64,000 bases of DNA from Cenococcum geophilum 1.58 (lineage: Eukaryota > Ascomycota > Dothideomycetes > Gloniales > Gloniaceae), in NCBI GenBank assembly GCA_001692895.1, contig KV748178.1:2590536-2654535 (forward strand), written 5' to 3'. The notes beneath the pieces are model-generated. The model saw nothing but the letters and a program-made list of their open reading frames with translations, was not told the origin of the DNA and did not search any database. The first letter of the stretch is position 1. Each line of letters begins with the position of its first letter. Below, piece by piece: positions 1 through 11,258 of the stretch. Both the position numbers and the translations under genes were made by a program.

Positions 1-504
1 AGTGTCATGATTTGTAATCGTGTTGATAAGTGGGTTACTGCCAAAGAGGATTGACTGCGCCGCACTTGCTTAAGATGAGAGAGCCAGACAAATATCCCAA
101 AACGCGCCAAGAATGGCAAAAAGAAAATCGCCATCGTAGGTAATTCAAGAGAGAAGAGGCATTGCTGGAAATGGTAGAACAATACAACAAGGCCGAAAAG
201 CCTAACATGCAAGATTACAGAGGTTGACTCGACCCGGTTTGTCTAAATAGACTAGTTCATCCAACCCGGCCTCCCTAAGAGATCTGAGAGGTGTGCAAAT
301 GCTGCCGGATCAAAATAAGGAGAGTATAAGTCCCGTTCGTGATATTTCTATAATTTACTCCATGCCAAGGAAAGCTCGTCTCACATAATGTCGACGCCTA
401 GTTCTTCGGTGGGTACTTCTTGAAGAGGTATCTGGCCACACTATCAGCCCGGCACACACATGGAACTCCTAATGCGTTCTTGGATAGGCGTCCGATTCTG
501 TAAC
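1..504. other. Intergenic, no gene seen
   Basis: No conserved coding signal was seen on either strand. The right end is probably 3' UTR of the OM14-like gene that stops at 505 on the minus strand. Confidence 0.5.
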
Positions 505-1307
505 TTACTGGCTGATGTAGTAATCTCCCACAGCAAACAAACCCACAACCCCCACCCAAGCACCAACAACCTTCCACGTCAACTCGCCAGCGGTATACTT
601 TCTATAGGCTCCCACTCCCAGTGCGGTCCCCAGCAACCCCACTGTAATTGCATTCCCAACCACAACCGGATTATCTGCGTTCTCTCTTATCTTTCCAGCA
701 CCTTTGCCAGCCTTTGCCTTCGCCTTATCCTTTGCAGCAGAAGCTTTTGGCTTGGCTTTGGAAGCGGTCTCCTCAGCTTGGCGTTCACGCGCTTCAGCTT
801 CACGCTCGAGGCGTTCGGCCTGTGTGTCGGTTTTCACGGATTGGGTTTCATAATCAGAGGGTACCGAGGAGATGTGTGGTGAATCGACGTCGATGAGGGA
901 ATGAACGCTATCATCTGTGTGCTCGATTTCAGGGACTGAGGGAGCACGACTACAAGGTGGGTTAGTTGAAAGGCTAGGGGAGAAAAGCAACAAAGAGGGA
1001 TGGTATGTTATAATAGGTGATGGCATAGGCGTCAAATTTCTTCGACCAAGCCGCAGTAAGCTCCTTTGGATGCTAGGTAGAAAGCATACTACGTTGCGGT
1101 TTGTCGAGAGATGCGGCTGGTACTCCTTCCAACAATATTGGTGCCTCCAGTCTCCTGGAACGGCGACGCCAATGAGAAGTCATGCATTCAGAGAGAACAA
1201 TACTTACGCCTGTGACAGTCAGGATGGCTTTATTGCTTGGGGCTTGTCAAACTTACATCTTCGGGAGACTGCTTGGGCCCACTTGTAGCGGCTTGTGCGT
1301 ATGACAT
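505..1307 (-). CDS. OM14-like mitochondrial outer membrane protein
   Basis: This resembles the small Pezizomycotina protein related to yeast Om14, an integral mitochondrial outer-membrane protein; family assignment is from memory. Exons read 1257-1307, a 2-nt exon at 1208-1209, and 505-949, giving 165 residues. The N-terminus MSYAQAATSGPKQSPED joins RAPSVPEIEH through an alanine codon split over the microexon. A charged Ala/Lys/Glu-rich helix follows (ETASKAKPKASAAKDK), then NADNPVVVGNAI and two hydrophobic segments near residues 118-135 and 145-160, ending DYYISQ. The start is the ATG at 1307, which opens the characteristic MSYA motif. Both introns have good signals: GTAAGT donors, a CTGAC branch point before CACAG, and CTAAC before TTGTAG. 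The second intron (950-1207, 258 nt) is unusually long for this window. Without the 2-nt exon the frame does not join. Confidence 0.75.
1208..1209 (-). other. Predicted 2-nt microexon (GC)
   Basis: Reading the minus strand, CACAG ends one intron, GC follows, then GTAAGT opens the next. The first exon ends in phase 0 and the last begins with a single T, so exactly two bases are needed; GC+T gives GCT (Ala). The result, PED-A-RAP, fits the family as I recall it. Alternative: the two introns form a nested (stwintron-like) unit spliced stepwise. Confidence 0.55.
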
Positions 1308-2068
1308 GATAGTGACTTGTCGAGAGAGCTTTGCGCAGAAAGAGCTTGAGCACAGAATGCGGTGAAAAATGAAGGTTGGAGGAGCAGATAGAGAGGGGTG
1401 GGAGGAGGGGAGGGGCTTGATGCAATGGGTGAGTTGACGAGCGATTCGGTGGGTGAAGGGTGAACAGTCGTGTGATAGAAAGTAGTGATGGCCGAGAGAA
1501 ACTGGCGGGCTCACATGTTCCTAGATGTGTGGGAAGCTACGGCGGCGTTTCGAAGCTTGCAGCGCAATTTTGCCTGCTAGTTACGTCATTAATCCAAAAA
1601 TCCAACAACCATTTTTGAAACGCTTGGACTCACCGATTTTACCTACCTGCTTACCTACAGAGTAACCACCTAGTCAATCACGTCAATGTGCCAATTTCGC
1701 GGCCCCCAGAGCTCCATGTGCTAGACAGCCAGTTTAACAGCGCAGAGTACTCGACATGCGAAACATGCAGCATTCTCTTGTCGTCGAAATCTAATGCAAT
1801 GTCGAGCTAATTTTCTGCCGTCTTCCGGAATGCCCCAGTGGAACATACACCATAGCATGTCCGGACGGCACCAACCGTTTGACTCGAGCCTCGTTTTATT
1901 GTTGTGCAATGTGGGAAATGGCTGAGAGCAATTACCGAACCTACGCTACCATAATCCAACTTTCTAATACTATACAAGCGCCCGCTGCTCACTTTTCCCC
2001 CCATATAATACACATTTTACAACCGCTCTCTATTCTCATGACCTTTTTTCATTATTCGCTTCATCATG
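1308..2068. other. Intergenic between OM14-like 5' end and MIA40 3' end
   Basis: This holds the promoter and 5' leader of the OM14-like gene next to 1307 and, near 2068, the MIA40 3' UTR. Small ORFs on both strands (for example 1807-2013 minus) lack recognisable domains and I regard them as chance. Confidence 0.5.
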
Positions 2069-3068
2069 TCAAGCCCTTGGGACCACCTCATCGCTCTCGC
2101 TTTGTGGTTCATGCTCCCCTTTCACTTGTTTTGTCGTAGCCCGGGCCCGCTCCCGTTTGGCTTCTAATTCATGCTTAGGGCTAGGCTTATAGTGAGGTTT
2201 ATCGTCAGTGACCTTTTCGGCACGTATTATTGGTGGTGATGAAATATCAGACTGTGAGGCACCTTCAGAGCTTGATGCGGCGGCCGCTGCTGGTGGAATT
2301 GAATCGTAGTGCTCATCCGCAGTCATATCATCGTCGTCATCTAGTTCTGCGCCATAAATATCTGGATGCTGCCGGAAACAATTTTGCATTCCCCTACAGA
2401 TATTGAGTAAGTGAAACAGCCGACTTGACATAATATATGAATGCACAAACTTGAATTTCTCAATGCAATCCATGCCTTTCGGCTCCTCCGTAGAGTACAC
2501 AAAACAGCTGAACGCTGCCTTGAACTCCTCTCCGCACGGCCCATGAGCCATGCCTCCAAGGCACGGACAATCCCAATTGATCTCTCCAGTCTCGGGGTTG
2601 AATGCACCCTGCTGGCCCGCCTCCTCCTCTAGCTCCTCAACCGAGCTGGGAGCAGCATCTGCCTCTCCTATATCACCTGCGGTTGTATGATCTGAAGTAA
2701 CGGATGGAGAAGGGACTTGAGAATTGCGCTGACGCCGTTGCGCAGCGATAGACTCGATTGTTGGTAAAATTTCGGTCTCTCGCTCTGTTTCCGGTATATG
2801 CGGTGCAGCATCTGGAAGCTTAGTTAGCCACCGGCGCCACTCAAGTGAAGTTTTTCGTCCTACAAGCAGGCTCCTCAGCAAAGACGCTACTATTATTATA
2901 ATAGTACACCGCGCCAAGCGCTAGGCCCCATCGCATGGCAGAGCTCTTCCAGCTCCGCGATTTCTGCGTTGGGGGGGCAGTGCTGAGGAATTTTCGGGCA
3001 GGACCAGCTCGGTGAAGGGAGCGTGGCGCGTAAGAACGCGCAATTAATCGTGACGCCGGCCGAAACAT
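2069..3068 (-). CDS. MIA40: Mitochondrial intermembrane space import oxidoreductase Mia40
   Basis: Mia40 catalyses oxidative folding of cysteine-rich proteins arriving in the mitochondrial intermembrane space, with Erv1 as electron acceptor. Exons are 2864-3068, 2451-2811 and 2069-2393, giving 296 residues. The N-terminus is a basic presequence ([17 protein letters not shown]) followed by a single membrane anchor near residues 45-60, as in fungal, membrane-tethered Mia40. The redox CPC motif is at 150-152 (WDCPCLGG). The twin CX9C motif is intact: C161-C171 and C184-C194, the latter pair restored only when the intron at 2394-2450 is removed. That intron has a GTTTGT donor and CTGTAG acceptor. 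The tail is acidic and disordered (AELDDDDD). The first intron (2812-2863) uses a GTAGGA donor and CTAAC branch point. Confidence 0.95.
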
Positions 3069-3829
3069 ATTTTACAAAAGGAAGAACTAAAGGAGATGGG
3101 AAAGAATGTCTGCCGTTGATACCGTTGCTGTTAGGAAGAAAATGCGGCCAATTCTCCGAGCTTGTCGATTTCTAATCAGCAACTTTAGCCGATTCACTGA
3201 AAGGCTTCCTTTGAACTTTTTACTTTCGAAAGCAAACGGATTACTATTATACCACACCGAGATCTGATCTTTTATAAAACCCTTTGTTAGTGTATTAACG
3301 GTCGCCAGATTAGCTATGCAAATAGCTTCTTTTATCAATGTTGCAAATTCCAACATACACGCGTTTATCAAGCCCGATTTCATAGCAGAAACAACCACTA
3401 AAATTATCTGAACATGAGGTCGCCTTCGTGGGCGGCCGGCGTAAGTAATTAAAGAAAGGATAAATAAACCGGCATCAAAACAATTATTCCCTCATCTGGT
3501 TCTAGATCAGCTCCCCCTTCATCACTTGCACAGGACTCCGTAATAATACAATATATGCATAGCCTTGCACAAACTTGCTAACAAGCAATCAAGTTGGAGA
3601 CCTCGATTTCACCAAGCAAGCAAGCCAAAATAGGCCCAGCTTGGCTTGCTTAATTACAGCTTGATATTGTTTTGGAGCTTCATAATTACCTTTTAGTGTT
3701 GACTATGGTTAGTGCTGGGCCAATTAAACATTAGAAAACACCAATTCGTCACATGTCACTTTGCACTTTGAGAGGCATTTGAGCCAATAGGGACCTGGTG
3801 CTGGTATACCCTTTTTTGCTGTTGGCATT
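3069..3829. other. AT-rich intergenic region
   Basis: About 760 bases between the MIA40 start and the 3' end of the gamma-tubulin complex gene. It is AT-rich, with short inverted words built on GCTTGC/GCAAGC around 3600-3655. An open frame at 3087-3398 (minus) has no recognisable features. I see no gene. Confidence 0.5.
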
Positions 3830-6704
3830 TTAGCCAGAGTAATATCCACTCATTTCCAGAGAAACCAGCAGCCGGTCGATAGTATTCTCTTCACTAGTCC
3901 CTTTCCCTTTGCCATACCCTCGCTTACCCGTCAAACCTCTACAAACACTTAAGAACACCCGAACTTTTCCTTTGAATCGGGTGTACAAGTCTTTGAATCC
4001 CCTATCCCTAGCCGTCTGTGCATCATTTGTGCTAGCTTTGAGATCTTGTGCGTCAGTTTGCGACTTTGAGAACTCCAATATTGCGTCGAATATCTCTTCC
4101 AGGAGCGTCATAACCTGCTTCTGCCTTCTTCTAAGGAGCAATGAAAATAGAATGCGATCCAAACATTGCTCATGCGCTATCTTCAAACTCTCCAACCCTT
4201 CTTTAACTAAAGTTCCTATCTCACCACTCTCGTCCTCTTCTAGGAGCCGTCTCTCCACTGAATCCATAAATAACTCAAACGTTTGCCATTGTTCGCGGAT
4301 ACCAGTTTGGAATATGTACGAGGCTATTGCAGTAACAAAATGATGAGCCTCGATCCGAAAACGCCGCGATTGAGAATCAAACAAATCACGTGGGAGATGA
4401 GAAACCACGAAGAGCATGCGAGTCAACCGAAGAAGGAACTTGAAAATATAGTCATATTTCTCCAATGCAGTCGAAGTAATGACGAGATTCAATGGTGATG
4501 GGGGTACGTATTGCAACCGGAGAAAGTCGAGTGCATGAAGCGAGTATGGGTCCATTATCTTCGCCATATCGGCTTCTGACAGTGTACGAATAGCAAAATT
4601 GAGTTGGCCGGGAAGCTCTTCGCGCTCTCTCATCCGTTGGTTGCCCGAATTCGATAATGTATGCTTTGTTATAGTTGAAAAATACAGCCGTGAAGAATGG
4701 TAGCTCTCGCTCAAGACGCCCATCAGGGCAAGGCGTAATTCTGAGCTGGCAGGTGGCCATGCTGTGCGAGAGCCAAGTTTGAGTCCCATATGAACTCCAC
4801 TTCGGACTGTACCCTTGCGTCGCTCAGCAGTTTCTAGCTCAGGACTGAACAAAGCAGACGAAAGGCTGGATACGAATACACCATCACCAAGGAGGTGATA
4901 CTGCCTTTGAAGTGATAGGTGAGTTCGAAGCTGGTGAGAGCGCAAGAACAGACGAAGGGTCGTTGCGTTGACTAAATGAGCCTGTGCGTTGAGAAGAGGC
5001 ATGAACGAGAGAGATGGAGTAATTGAGAGTGGAGGAGCAAATCTAAATGAGTCCGATAATCCAACAGTGGATTTCGATGAAAGAGTCTGTAAAACAATTT
5101 CTTTAAGCTCGTCCGGCAAACTTTCTGTGGGGGGTTCGTCAAAAAGCTGAGAAGACGCTTGAAGGTAGTTCCCAAAGTTGTTTTCGGGTGCAACATCCTG
5201 CAATTGATGGTCCACGACGCCTTCTGGGGAATGAGTATGGGTGAGAGGTTTCAAGGTCGTTGCGTTACAGCCGTATTTCTGAATTGCTGCCAGCAGACTG
5301 TTTTGATACGCTTTTGCTTTCTCTGCTATCGCGTCCATGTCTTGCCACGAGAACTTCCACTCTAAGCTCGGAGCTTCCACTCCAAATCTCTCCGATAAAT
5401 TTAGCGGGTGGTCTGGATGGTGAGACCTAAGGAATCGCAGGCTATTTCCAGTCTCAAAAATCATGCGGCCATCTTCATCCGACATAAATGCGGGCATCAT
5501 ATCGGGATTGTAAATATACTCGGTCGTGCCCTGATCGTCTGCGGTTTCTCCCACTTCAATGAAACTTTTCTTGTCAAGAGGAAAACTTGTCCCACGCTCC
5601 TGGAGAATACCAGTCCACTCGCTGACTACCTCTAGCCAAGGTTTAGCGACCTTGAAAAGAATTGTAAAGCACATTCGGCGTAGATCATCATCTCCTTGTT
5701 CCGCAGTCTGGATCTTATAATAAAATCCGGATGCTAGTTCTTCATTAGTTCTAGCAGACTTTACGGTATCTACTAAGCCTTTGATAAAAAATAGAATCTC
5801 TTGTTGCTTGTTAAATAGTCTTTGTAACTGTAAGACGGTTTCGACATTTTGGAAATGCTGGCCAAGGTGACTCTCAAACCCGGAGAGGATAGTCGATACC
5901 GCATTTGCTAATGCAACACGGGCAGGAATGGAGGTACTTGATGAATATGTACGCTCCACAAAAGATCTTAACTGCCGAACCGCATTGCCCCCGGCTAAGA
6001 ATCGCTCGATCAAACTTTGGATTGCGACCAAACTGTATCCAGATATTCGGCCATCATCAATCGCTTGCACAAAAGTCTTCCGTTTATCGTCGTAATTGAA
6101 CAGGATGGAGGATCGTCCCAGCCCTAAATTCATCAACGAATGTAGGAATACGTCCAAAAAAAGAACCTTTCCGGGCAAATTTGATTGCTCATCAACTTGA
6201 GCGTGCAGCTGTAGGGTTGCGTCAAAAGCCTGCGGTCCTGCCTCAGATATGTATGCCGAATGAGGCTCAGCGCGCTCGGGGTTTTCGAAGGTTTCCCAAG
6301 TAAAGAAATTGGCATTTTTGTCTACAGGGCCTAGATCAAGCGCGATCTCCCAGATGTCTTCTTCTTCGTCGTCTTGCGGTTCTGTCGAGATTGAGATTGT
6401 TGATCGATCAGGACTGTCCAAATCCGGGAGTGGACCAAACTCAAATGATTCGAGGTCTGGAAGTCGAAGATCTTGATCGAGGATTTTAGTGGGTGCGTAT
6501 GGGTTCTCAAGCCTGATTGAAGGGACTATGCACAGTTATACATCGCACGACGCGCGTTGATAGAGGGACGCGTCAAGACTCACTATCAAGTGCTATTGGA
6601 GGGAATAAGGAAGAATCCGCATTCGGACTTTCATCATAGAATATGGAAGGCTTCCAAAGATCCCTGGATGTAAAAACATCGCCAATATCTTCGTCGAAGT
6701 CCAT
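3830..6704 (-). CDS. Gamma-tubulin complex component (Spc97/Spc98 family, GCP6/GCP5-like)
   Basis: Members of this family build the gamma-tubulin ring complex that nucleates microtubules at spindle pole bodies and other organising centres. Two exons, 6584-6704 and 3830-6525, give 938 residues; the intron (6526-6583) has a GTGAGT donor and CATAG acceptor. I start at the ATG at 6704 because MDFDEDIGDVFTSRDLW reads smoothly into the long second exon, which has no ATG at its own left edge. The region near LPGKVLFLDVFLHSL fits the N-terminal GRIP1 part and the section from about 640 onwards (DPYSLHALDFLRLQYVPP, DYIFKFLLRLTRM) fits the C-terminal gamma-tubulin binding GRIP2 part. Length and the long divergent N-terminus favour the non-core subunits GCP6 (Alp16) or GCP5 over Spc97/98; I cannot decide which. 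The gene is head-to-head with EAF7, 248 bases apart. Confidence 0.8.
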
Positions 6705-6952
6705 GGTATGCCATTTGGTGTTGAGCTTGGGTCTTCTCCTTAGCAGGGGCACTAGAGACCACGCGATGACGCCGAAATTTCAGCCCTACGAGCGCGCCCA
6801 AAACTTCATTCCATGCCCTCCTCATTCGTCGGAAGACTCCCTTCGTTTTCAACGACACTAAATTTGCACTCTTTCATTGGAATTCGATATGCCCTAGGTA
6901 TTCCGGCTTGCGAGGCGTACCAGATCTTAATTTATCCGAATTTACTCTCACA
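6705..6952. promoter_or_regulatory. Shared promoter region of GCP gene and EAF7
   Basis: A 248-base spacer separates two divergent start codons (6704 minus, 6953 plus), so the region must carry both promoters. No specific binding site is claimed. Confidence 0.6.
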
Positions 6953-7875
6953 ATGCCTCCACGAAAGAAGGCCAAAGTCAGTGCCGCTTCAACACCACTA
7001 GCAGAGTCGCAGCCTAAAACCCCAGTTGAGAGTGGTTCTGCCGGACAATCGCATGATCAAACATCACCGCAGAGTGAAAACATTGTTAACGACCCATGGA
7101 CCGACGACCAAGAGACTCAGCTATTCAAAAGCATGATTAGATGGAAGCCTACTGGTTAGAAGCTTCACTCTCCACTCAAGCAGCACATGAAACTGACACG
7201 TCCTCCACGAAAGGCATGCACAAACACTTCCGCATGATCTCTATTCACAATAACCTCCGCTCCCACGGTTTTGCTTCACCCTCTACCCCACACACGCGCA
7301 TCCCCAGCATCTGGACGAAGCTGACCCAGTTGTACGACCTCAATGCTCTCGATGAACGCGAAAATAATCATGTGTTTGAGGAGCAACCAGACCCGGCAGA
7401 CCCGGCAGATAGAGGCGCTATACCAGAGTTCCAGCTTCCTGAAGACGAATTTGGAGAAATGATGTGGACAAGGCGATTCTCAGATACGAGTGCTGAGGGA
7501 ACTTCATCACCACCTCTTGTACCCACTTCAGAGGATAAGAAGCTCTATAAACCGGGGTTGGGTATGCTCAATGATGTCACTGAGGCGGTAAAAGAAGATA
7601 CTGGAAGTAGGGGGTCACCATCCACAAAGAGCAAAGGTGGTGGGCGAGGGAGCCGAGCTGTGGGCAAAGCTGCGCGGGGAGGAAAGGCGGCACAGACTGC
7701 AAGGGGTAGTAAAGCACAGTCAGCAGTATCCGAGTCGCCAGAAGAGGAGGAAGAGGAAGAGGAAGAGGAGGAAAGCGAAGAGTCTGGGGATGAAGATGCG
7801 CCCTCAAAGGATAGTGGCAGAGGCGGACGCGGTGCAAGGAGGGGAAGGGCAGCTAGGAGAGGACGCAAAAGGTGA
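6953..7875 (+). CDS. EAF7: NuA4 histone acetyltransferase subunit Eaf7 (MRGBP/CT20 family)
   Basis: Eaf7 is a small subunit of the NuA4 histone H4/H2A acetyltransferase and works with Eaf3 in transcription elongation. Exons 6953-7154 and 7214-7875 give 287 residues. The family core is clear: PWTDDQETQLFKSMIRWKPTGMHKHFRMISI, seen here in two parts with the glycine codon split by the intron (GTTAGA donor, GAAAG acceptor), followed by IPSIWTKLTQLYDL. The second half is low complexity: Gly/Arg/Lys-rich blocks, an acidic run of about eleven glutamates near residue 230, then RGGRGARRGRAARR. The start MPPRKKAK is the first ATG of the frame with the expected basic N-terminus. A tandem repeat lies 194 bases downstream. 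Confidence 0.92.
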
Positions 7876-8068
7876 GCTTTACCTTAATAAGGATCTCTTC
7901 ACGCGACCGAAATGCTGTTATATAATACTTTGCTTTTGCTGCTTTATACCCAGCGTATGTCGCAATGTGTAGCAGGGGACTCTATGCTTTGTAAGTAGCA
8001 GTCTTCTGGTTACACATTGCATTACGCAACTCACAGAATGATATCTCGCTACTAGTTCTCAATCTAGG

Positions 8069-8281
8069 GACGTTGTATAGCCGAAGACCTCATAAGCTCA
8101 GATCTCTATATTCATATACTCAAATATTCAAATGAACATGACGTTGTATAGCCGAAGACCTCATAAGCTCAGATCTCTATATTCATATACTCAAATATTC
8201 AAATGAACATGACGTTGTATAGCCGAAGACCTCATAAGCTCAGATCTCTATATTCATATACTCAAATATTCAAATGAACAT
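8069..8281. repeat. Tandem repeat, 3 x 71 bp
   Basis: Three identical head-to-tail copies start at 8069, 8140 and 8211. Each begins GACGTTGTATAGCC and ends AAATGAACAT. The unit is AT-rich and lies between the convergent 3' ends of EAF7 and the F-box gene. The rest of 7876-8606 shows no gene. Confidence 0.97.
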
Positions 8282-8606
8282 GCCTCGAAAATTAGTTCCA
8301 TGAGCAATTAAATTATCATAGTAACCACTTTCCATGATTAAAGTTAAAGCTTAGTAATTTTAGACAACTGCTAGCTATCCTTGCCACAAAGTATCATTAA
8401 TTACACTGTCACACGCGTTGTGCCGTTGAACGTACCCTATACCATTCCAGCTTGCTGGCATCCGGAGCACAGTACAACAGTACTGCTCAGTGGCTTGCCT
8501 ACACTGCCATGAATATCTTCCCACCAATTCCTCTATCCATCGCTGGTTCCGCCCATTCTTAGCTCTAGTGTACAGCTTTAACAGAGGAAAGAACCATACG
8601 CTTAGC

Positions 8607-10136
8607 CTATTTAGATTCTTCGGACTCTTCGGATTCGTGCAGAGGCCAAAATGCCGAACCGTCAAGACAATCCGCTCCGTTCATGAAATCCTCTCCTTCA
8701 TCGGCATAATCGTACAGTTCAAAGTACCGCTCCAGGTCACGCTGATCACTCGTGTCTTCAGGAACTGACCTTCCCACACCTTCTCTCGGGGCGTCTTCAT
8801 GTTCCTGAGCCATATCAATAACGCCACTGCCCTCATCAGCGGAGCTACTATTACATTCAGATTCAGGATCCTCCGCATTTTCTTCATCAACAATGACGTG
8901 GCCGGATAGCCCAGGGTGCAAAAGTTCATGCGCAAAGAAAGGTATCGGGTTGACGCCATCGTCGTCATCAACATCGTCTGGGTCATACAAGAGATCTTCC
9001 GGAAACGAAATGAAGATTCCGCTAACTCCAAGTTGAATTGGTTCCAAATCGTCGTCACTGTTATCACGCGGCGACACAATAGAATCCCAATCGACGAAAT
9101 CGGAGTCTCCACGAATATAGCCTTGAAGAGACTCACTGGAGTTTTGGAAGACTTCGTCACGATCCCAGATGCGGCGAAACCAGAGTTTCTCCAGCGACAG
9201 CCTATCGTGAAGAGCTGAGAAGACATGTCTCCATTGTCCGTTGCGTAATTTGAAATCTGCTAGCTCTAGCGAACGGAGCGTGTTACGATGATGAATGAGA
9301 AAATCGACGAGTTCAATTTCCCGCGCATTGAAGCCACAAAGTCGTAACGTTTTCAGGTTTCTTTGAGTGGCTGTTCCGAGGATTCTGCTAAGAGGAGCTC
9401 TGTACCATATTTCACTAGTGAAATGTATGGAGAGTTCTTGCAGTAATGGCATGGCATTAATAAATTTGTCTATTGACCCATGCGCAAGGATCTGATGGAT
9501 CTCCGTGTCTAAGGAGGAACTGTTGAGAAATTCAAGTCTCGTAGACCGGAGATGTTGCATATTTCTTGCGTGGGAGCTACGCAGGTTATCGGTTGGCAGC
9601 ATGACGACATTTGGCTTGTTGGTGTTGACTGTGAGATGTGAGAGTTGGATCTTCGATCGGCAAATGGCATATATCGTCGCCTCCATAATCTTTGCCTCGT
9701 CCCGACAGTCCCGCAACTTATTGGGACAACTGACGGACATCATGACCGATCTCACTGTCCCATCGAGATTCTTGAGCGCTTTCGATAGCAAAGACACCCC
9801 AAGTCCATTTTCATGCAAGTGCCTGTCAAATCTAATGGCCCTAATCCTCAATGTACAGACATGTCGACTGAATTTTGCAGATTCCGAGATCTTGATGAGA
9901 TCCAACAAGCTCTTGCGGCACAAGGAAACAGATCTCGTCTGGAAGTAGGTCTCCTCAAATATATTTGATGCGGCCTCGCGAAAACCTTTGCAGACGAGGC
10001 GGACTGAGCGAAGGTTGATAAGTAAGGAGTCAATAGGATTAGTGTATGATGACGATGGAGATGGACCATAGTCTGAAGGGTCTTCCCATAGCTGATCGAT
10101 GATCATAACGAGTAACTCTGCCGGAAGACCGTTCAT
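8607..10136 (-). CDS. F-box protein (substrate receptor candidate)
   Basis: A single-exon gene of 509 residues. The N-terminus (NGLPAELLVMIIDQLW) is a classic fungal F-box start, followed by a helical stretch with VRLVCKGFREAASNIF. F-box proteins bind Skp1 and bring substrates to SCF ubiquitin ligases; the scaffold cullin itself lies at 28.9-31.6 kb in this window, which is probably coincidence. The middle (residues 200-330) has leucine-rich stretches such as LQELSIHFTSE, LKTLRLCGFN and LRSLELADF, suggesting an LRR-like surface. The C-terminal third is highly acidic and ends with ESEESEESK. The substrate cannot be predicted. It is one of a large, fast-evolving family in filamentous fungi. Confidence 0.8.
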   Translation of the reverse strand: MNGLPAELLVMIIDQLWEDPSDYGPSPSSSYTNPIDSLLINLRSVRLVCKGFREAASNIFEETYFQTRSVSLCRKSLLDLIKISESAKFSRHVCTLRIRAIRFDRHLHENGLGVSLLSKALKNLDGTVRSVMMSVSCPNKLRDCRDEAKIMEATIYAICRSKIQLSHLTVNTNKPNVVMLPTDNLRSSHARNMQHLRSTRLEFLNSSSLDTEIHQILAHGSIDKFINAMPLLQELSIHFTSEIWYRAPLSRILGTATQRNLKTLRLCGFNAREIELVDFLIHHRNTLRSLELADFKLRNGQWRHVFSALHDRLSLEKLWFRRIWDRDEVFQNSSESLQGYIRGDSDFVDWDSIVSPRDNSDDDLEPIQLGVSGIFISFPEDLLYDPDDVDDDDGVNPIPFFAHELLHPGLSGHVIVDEENAEDPESECNSSSADEGSGVIDMAQEHEDAPREGVGRSVPEDTSDQRDLERYFELYDYADEGEDFMNGADCLDGSAFWPLHESEESEESK

Positions 10137-11258
10137 TGCGGGTGTAGAAATGTAGAGATAAGGCTGTAAAGCTCGTGGTTTTCTTAACTGGAATCGAATA
10201 TGGATTTGGAAAGTAGAGCCTTAGTTAGATTTCCTGGTCCCCAACTATGAGAGGTAGCATCTACGTCGGAATTGCTGGTGGATGATAAACTGTCCTTGTA
10301 CGGTTAGCGTGGTCAAGTTCGGGGGTTATTCTTTCTTTCTCTTCCGATGGCAGGATCAGAGAATCCTGGTATTGTGCTGCATATTTTGGGTGTCGGGCAG
10401 CCAATCCCTCTACTACATCCGGCTCCTCTGCTTTCAGCGCATTTGCGGAACTCCCGGCTGAGAGTCGCTGACCGAACATAAAATAGCCGAACAAGGCAGG
10501 TCATACGATCCTCCCACTCACTACGTAACCTACTAGAAATGCATTTTCGGGGTGTTTATCGTATTGTCCATGATTTCCGAAGTCGTCTAGATGTACAAGT
10601 GGCCGCTGTATCCTTATCTTATCTTATATGGGAGGTGCTTCTCTAGTTGCACCCAGGTTGTTAAGAATGTGCTTATTAATTAGAGGACTTAAGAATCAGG
10701 TTGCTCCTGCTTATGAACGGGGAATGTATGCGGGTTATAGAAAGATTCCCCGGAATATTCGCGAGAATTCCTGCAAATATCAGAGTTGCGCCAGCGACAG
10801 ATAATGCGAATAACCTGCGGTCAAGCCACATTACAAAGGGAGTGTATTCGTTATACGACACAGCAACTGAGGTTCATGAAAAGAATACACTCTGAAAATG
10901 TAGTCGTATGAAAGTTTGTGAGAAGGAGCAGTTGATGAGGGTGATTACACTTAATTAGAACGTCAAAATGTTGCGACCCTTCGCGCACGAGCCAACATTT
11001 CGTAACTCCGCCTTCAGTATTTAGGTTACACTTATGATCCTGCTTAGTTAGCTTTAATTTATTCCGTGGTTTATTGCATCTGCAATGAATGTTGTAAAAA
11101 AAATCTGCCGCCGAATTTGGAAGGTCTGACACCGTTTTGGGCTGCGCCCTATCACAAGTGAAAGTCACTGATACGCTTCACTTAGTTTTATTAGTAGTTA
11201 GTTGACTATATATTGCAAGCTTATAGTTGGCAAAGTCTCCGCAGACGGCGATAACAAC
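10137..11258. other. Intergenic, decayed
   Basis: About 1.1 kb with several short ORFs (10261-10494 minus, 10851-11168 minus) that show no domain. The 10261-10494 frame has coding-like composition and could be a gene remnant, but I cannot name it. Confidence 0.45.

Noticed and set aside
3087-3398. 103-codon minus frame
   Set aside because: Lies in AT-rich spacer, no domain, and no promoter or splice context to support it.
7545-7868. Antisense serine-rich frame in EAF7
   Set aside because: Reverse complement of the glutamate run.
10851-11168. 105-codon minus frame, Cys/His-containing
   Set aside because: No recognisable spacing of a zinc motif, and surrounded by decayed sequence.
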